From contig CAWISG010000003.1 of NCBI GenBank assembly GCA_963838735.1, forward strand, positions 62,001-126,000: a DNA stretch of 64,000 nt, read 5' to 3'. Below, in pieces: positions 60,664-64,000 of this stretch. Each line of letters opens with the position of its first letter. Position 1 is the first letter of the stretch. The position numbers and the translations under genes are program-made. The DNA is from Parerythrobacter_A sp963838735. Lineage in GTDB: Bacteria > Pseudomonadota > Alphaproteobacteria > Sphingomonadales > Sphingomonadaceae. Under the pieces are notes generated by a model. The model was given only the letters and a program-made list of their open reading frames with translations. It had not been told where the DNA came from and did not search any database.

Positions 60664-60936
60664 ATGAACAAGAATGAACTGATCGGTGCCGTTGCGGATA
60701 CCAGCGGACTTTCCAAGACCGATGCAGCCAGTGCCGTCGAAGGGGTGTTCGACGCGATCACCAAGTCACTTAGCAGCGGCGACGATGTACGCTTGGTAGG
60801 TTTCGGCACCTTCTCGGTTGCAAAGCGCAAGGCCTCTACCGGCCGCAACCCGCGCACCGGCGAACCGATGGCGATCAAGGCCAGCAACCAGCCAAAATTC
60901 AAGGCCGGCAAGGGTCTGAAAGACGCTGTAAACTGA
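60664..60936 (+). CDS. HU-family DNA-binding protein
   Basis: 90 residues, the exact HU size. MNKNELIGAVADTSGLSKTD at the start, the conserved core DDVRLVGFGTFSVAKRKAST with GRNPRTGEP in the DNA-binding arm, and FKAGKGLKDAVN at the end. HU bends and compacts DNA. The gene lies after lon, as in many bacteria, and has its own promoter and terminator. Confidence 0.96.
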   Translation: MNKNELIGAVADTSGLSKTDAASAVEGVFDAITKSLSSGDDVRLVGFGTFSVAKRKASTGRNPRTGEPMAIKASNQPKFKAGKGLKDAVN

Positions 60937-60958
60937 TCCGAATTATTCCGGACTACCG

Positions 60959-61000
60959 AAAGGGGCCGCGTGTCATGCGACGCGCGGCCCCTTTGCTTTT
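60959..61000. terminator. Intrinsic terminator after HU
   Basis: AAAGGGGCCGCG (60959-60970) pairs with CGCGGCCCCTTT (60983-60994) and is followed by GCTTTT. Because of the A/T ends, it may also serve the convergent lipoprotein gene. Confidence 0.85.
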
Positions 61001-61024
61001 GCCGGCGGGCAACCCGACGGCTGG

Positions 61025-61900
61025 CTAGCGCGACGCGATTTGGATCAGTGCGGTCGGTGCGTCCGTCGTGGTGTTGTCCACGGACCAGCGCAGTACCCGG
61101 TCCCCGCCCGATGTCCCGGCACCTTCATCGGTATTGTTTGCCCTGATCTCGCCATCGGTCGTGATGGCAAAGGTGCCTTCCATCATTGCCGTCGCGCGTC
61201 CGGTCGCAGCATCGCCGTCGCCCTCGACCGATTGACCGAGCATCATCAGCATCCCCGAACGCATCGCTCCGCTGCCCGCAGTGTGCATCGCGAACCCCGG
61301 TGCATCTATTCGAATTGCGCCTCCATCACGGCGGAACATGCGCACAAAGGGGGAAGCGAATGTCATTTCCTCAATAGTCGGAAAGGAGAAGTCATGCGTA
61401 ATCCGGCTGGCAATGCGATAGCGCACATCGAACAGCCCGTCGCCGCGATAGATCACGCGGTCCCAGGCGCGCTGGCGTTCCAGCATGACGGCGATCTTGT
61501 TGCCAGCTTCGGGGTCGGCAGGGTCGATACCACTCAACATCCGCCCCAGCTGTTCGGCCTGCCTACCATCTGCCCGAGACTGACCCGCAGTTGCTCGCGC
61601 ATTGCGTTCCGACTGTGCCACCAGTTCCTCTGCTGTACATTCGCGGCGCTCGCCATCGCTCGTATAGCATTGCGCTTCATCAATGCCGGAACCGTCGGCC
61701 TCCAACGTGCCGTCGCCGATCTCCTTGGTTAGCGGCAATAATACCATCTGCCCGTCATACGCAAATGTGAAGCTGCCATCGTCTCGCAGATCGAGCGTGG
61801 AATTGAACTTACCGGGCAACAGGAAACACCCGGTCAGGGCAAGCGACATGGCACAGGCCAGCAATATTGCTCCGGCGCGCGGGACAGAGAACAGGGTCAT
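61025..61900 (-). CDS. Lipoprotein of unknown function
   Basis: 291 residues. Signal peptide with the lipobox LTGC (ALTGCFLLPG), then a beta-rich domain (KFNSTLDLRDDGSFTFAYDG) that looks like the lipoproteins found in alphaproteobacteria with a long C-terminal part of unknown function. The start overlaps the rlmB stop by 4 nt (ATGA), showing translational coupling. Confidence 0.78.
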   Translation of the reverse strand: MTLFSVPRAGAILLACAMSLALTGCFLLPGKFNSTLDLRDDGSFTFAYDGQMVLLPLTKEIGDGTLEADGSGIDEAQCYTSDGERRECTAEELVAQSERNARATAGQSRADGRQAEQLGRMLSGIDPADPEAGNKIAVMLERQRAWDRVIYRGDGLFDVRYRIASRITHDFSFPTIEEMTFASPFVRMFRRDGGAIRIDAPGFAMHTAGSGAMRSGMLMMLGQSVEGDGDAATGRATAMMEGTFAITTDGEIRANNTDEGAGTSGGDRVLRWSVDNTTTDAPTALIQIASR

Positions 61901-62706
61901 GAAACATTTCCTTCGGTCGTGCGCGTGGCCACGGCGTAAAGCGCGACCGCCGCTGCGTTGGAAACGTTGAGGCTCTCGATAGCGGAGGAGATGGGAAGCC
62001 GCGCCACCGCGTCGCAGCGATTGGCGATATTGGTGCGCATCCCGTCCCCTTCCGCGCCAAGCACGAGCGCCACCGGTCCGGCTGGAAGCACATCGGCGAA
62101 GATGGCGTCGGCATCTCCGGTCAGACCTATGCGCCAGTAGCCTGCGGTCGCCATTTCCTCAAGTGCGCGAGCCAGATTGACCACACGCACCCACGGCACC
62201 GCCTCCAGCGCGCCCGATGCGCTCTTGCCCAGCACACCCGATTCCGGCGGCGCGTGTCGGTCCTGTGTCACGATGGCAGCAGCACCGAATGCGGCGGCCG
62301 ACCGCAGGATGGCGCCGACATTATGCGGGTCCGTCACCTGGTCCAGCACCACCAGCGGACCGCCCGGTCGCCCGGCAATGGCTTCGTCCAGATGCACATC
62401 TTCCAGCGCAGCGCATTCCAGCACCAGCCCCTGATGCGTGGCGTCGCGCGTAGTCAGGCGGGCCAGGTCCACAGCCTGCGCGTATTCGACCGGGAAGTCC
62501 TCCGGCAGTTCGCCGTCCAGTCCGCTAATGGCTTCGCGTGTCGCCCACAGCTTGTGATGGTTGCGTAGCGGGTTCTTCAATGCGGCTTCGACAGCGTGGT
62601 GGCCCCACAGCCTTACCTGACCGGCGCTCGCGCGACCGCTGCCCCGACCGCCTTTCATGCGGCCCGCACGTCCGCGCAGTGCCTTTTTGCGATCCGGTTT
62701 TGCCAT
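61897..62706 (-). CDS. rlmB: 23S rRNA (guanosine-2'-O-)-methyltransferase RlmB (TrmH family)
   Basis: 269 residues from ATG 62706, with GGAAAG upstream; an earlier Met at 62718 lacks that spacing. A basic N-terminus is followed by the substrate-binding domain (RLWGHHAVEAALKNP) and the SPOUT knot: LVVLDQVTDPHNVGAILRSA, VLGAEGDGMRTNIANRCD and LPISSAIESLNVSNAAAVAL. It methylates G2251 of 23S rRNA in E. coli. It is divergent from the tRNA-Tyr gene. Confidence 0.93.
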   Translation of the reverse strand: MAKPDRKKALRGRAGRMKGGRGSGRASAGQVRLWGHHAVEAALKNPLRNHHKLWATREAISGLDGELPEDFPVEYAQAVDLARLTTRDATHQGLVLECAALEDVHLDEAIAGRPGGPLVVLDQVTDPHNVGAILRSAAAFGAAAIVTQDRHAPPESGVLGKSASGALEAVPWVRVVNLARALEEMATAGYWRIGLTGDADAIFADVLPAGPVALVLGAEGDGMRTNIANRCDAVARLPISSAIESLNVSNAAAVALYAVATRTTEGNVS

Positions 62707-62869
62707 TGCGCTTTCCATTCGGGACTGGAGTAAGACGCCGCCTTGCCAGCCGCCCCATTGACACACAAGGACCGCTTCGCCAAAGCGGCGCCTCTCGGTC
62801 GAAGGCCCGCTAAATCGGGCCGCAATTGCGCCGCGATCGCATGGTCGCTGCGCTCTCGCCAAATGGTGT

Positions 62870-62955
62870 GGACAGGTGGCCGAGTGGTTAAAGGCAGCAG
62901 ACTGTAAATCTGCCCGCGCAAGCGTACGCTGGTTCGAATCCAGCCCTGTCCACCA
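62870..62955 (+). tRNA. tRNA-Tyr (anticodon GTA)
   Basis: 86 nt including the encoded CCA. Acceptor GGACAGG (62870-62876) pairs with CCTGTCC (62945-62951). The anticodon loop CTGTAAA is flanked by CAGA/TCTG, and a long class II variable arm (CCCGCGCAAGCGTACG region) identifies the type. T-arm GGTTCGAATC. Confidence 0.96.
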
Positions 62956-63022
62956 TTTGGCGCATATTCCCCTACCGGAACCGCAACTTGCGATGGCGCC
63001 GGTCCGGCGATAAATGCGGACG

Positions 63023-64000
63023 ATGGAATATACTCATCAGCCCGTCATTTCCGCCACCGGTCTGTTTACCCCGCCCGACAGCATCACGAACGATGAATTG
63101 GTCGACAGCTTCAATCGCTACGTCGCCGATTACAACCGCGAAAATGCCGATGGCATCGAGGCGGGCGAGGTCACGGCGCTGGAGCCAAGCTCGGTCGCGT
63201 TCATAGAAAAGGCCAGCGGCATTCGCGCGCGGCATGTAATGACTAAGGCGCCAATTCTCGACACCGCATCAATGGCGCCCCGGTGGGAAGAGCGCGGGAA
63301 CGAGGCAATGTCGCAAATGGCCGAAATCGGCGTTGCCGCCTGCCGCCATGCGCTGGAGCGCGCGGGCCGCGACGCCGGCGATGTCAATGCGGTGTTGTGC
63401 GCGGCTTCGAACATGCAGCGTCCCTATCCGGCAATGGCGGTCGAAATACAGGATGCGCTTGGCATCGACGGGTTCGGTTTTGACATGAATGTCGCGTGCT
63501 CATCCGCCACCTTCGGTATCCAGACCGCCGCAGACTACATACGTGCGGGCAATGCACGCAGTGTGCTGGTGGTAAGTCCAGAAATCACCAGCGGGCATCT
63601 GAACTGGCGCGACCGGGACAGCCATTTCATCTTCGGTGACGTGGCGACCGCCGTTCTGGTCGAGGATGCAGCACTGGCACCCGCCACGCATTGGGCGATC
63701 ACAGGCACGCGGTTAAAAACGGTCTATTCCAACAATATCCGCAACAATTTCGGCTTCCTGAACCGAGCAAGCCCTGACACCGCCGATGGGGCGGACAAGC
63801 TGTTCGTTCAGGAAGGGCGCAAGGTGTTCAAGGAAGTGGTGCCCATGGTCGCCGAACTGATACTGGATGAAGCGCAGCGGCTCGGTCTCGACGCGGCAGA
63901 ATTCCGGCGCCTTTGGTTGCATCAGGCCAATGCGGGGATGAACCGCCTCATTGCGCAGCGCGTGCTGGGACACGAGGCGAACGAAGACGAAAGCCCGACC
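63023..64000 (+). CDS. 3-oxoacyl-ACP synthase III family protein (cut by right edge)
   Basis: 326 codons are visible. It is a FabH-like condensing enzyme: the catalytic Cys is in FDMNVACSSATFGIQTAADY, the Cys-His-Asn triad continues with His in LWLHQANAGMN, and the Asn is past the edge. A long helical insertion after DELVDSFNRYV suggests the alphaproteobacterial KAS III-like branch, not canonical FabH. ATG 63014 is an in-frame alternative start. It condenses an acyl-CoA or acyl-ACP with malonyl-ACP; the primer is unknown. Confidence 0.87.
   Translation, partial: MEYTHQPVISATGLFTPPDSITNDELVDSFNRYVADYNRENADGIEAGEVTALEPSSVAFIEKASGIRARHVMTKAPILDTASMAPRWEERGNEAMSQMAEIGVAACRHALERAGRDAGDVNAVLCAASNMQRPYPAMAVEIQDALGIDGFGFDMNVACSSATFGIQTAADYIRAGNARSVLVVSPEITSGHLNWRDRDSHFIFGDVATAVLVEDAALAPATHWAITGTRLKTVYSNNIRNNFGFLNRASPDTADGADKLFVQEGRKVFKEVVPMVAELILDEAQRLGLDAAEFRRLWLHQANAGMNRLIAQRVLGHEANEDESPT

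Overview
The window reads as chromosomal DNA of a GC-rich alphaproteobacterium, most likely Sphingomonadales (Erythrobacteraceae or a close relative). This rests on family resemblance, not on a search: a class I lysyl-tRNA synthetase, aroQ-accB-accC gene order, a one-domain NDUFS4-like complex I subunit, a GTA-type holin, a DUF6456 protein, RcnB- and DUF4402-type envelope proteins, and a GGAAC-N16-CGCT general-stress promoter. Nearly all genes are chromosomal housekeeping genes. The accessory exceptions are a YadA-type adhesin (0.4-2.5 kb) and an AT-rich HNH-nuclease gene (22.8-23.6 kb).

Layout. 0-2.5 kb: 5' end of an astD-like dehydrogenase, divergent from a trimeric autotransporter. 2.5-9 kb: secreted protein, SelO, hydrolase, glycosyltransferase, then a TPR membrane protein and BamB (outer-membrane assembly). 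9-20 kb: isoprenylcysteine-methyltransferase-like protein, gshA and rsmE, ubiA, SRAP peptidase, DUF4402 protein, SixA-like phosphatase, DinG-type helicase, lysS. 20-29 kb: 2OG oxygenase, RcnB-like protein, flavin enzyme, REP-like element, HNH gene, ettA, FAD oxidoreductase, M28 peptidase, MATE exporter. 29-34 kb: two tRNAs, polysaccharide deacetylase, kinase-like protein, Lrp regulator, stress protein. 34-40 kb: accC, accB, aroQ, GTA-type holin, tRNA-Pro, yajC-secD-secF. 40-49 kb: glycosyltransferase, XRE regulator divergent from a DUF6456 protein, GST, uup, SIMPL protein, PepSY protein and a two-component system. 49-57 kb: Arg-rich lipoprotein, chorismate mutase, polyprenyl synthase, hrpB, NDUFS4-like protein, SRP RNA, dnaX, ybaB. 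57-64 kb: class II aldolase, lon, HU, lipoprotein, rlmB, tRNA-Tyr, and a KAS III gene cut by the right edge.

Six otherwise intact conserved genes (ICMT-like, rsmE, DinG-like helicase, a GT4, hrpB, dnaX) are each broken by one single-base frameshift, five of them by one extra base and mostly in short homopolymers. Uncorrected sequence errors explain this best, because essential dnaX is among them; real mutation cannot be excluded from sequence alone.

The most interesting leads are (i) a possible scattered gene-transfer-agent module, made of a GTA_holin_3TM protein plus an XRE repressor-like gene facing a DUF6456 (GafA/GafZ-type) gene, with a shared TTTCCTACA motif in both upstream regions; (ii) the isolated low-GC HNH gene with an unrecognised N-terminal half; (iii) an Lrp-family gene that appears to start at ATT; and (iv) the large in-frame segment duplication in the adhesin.
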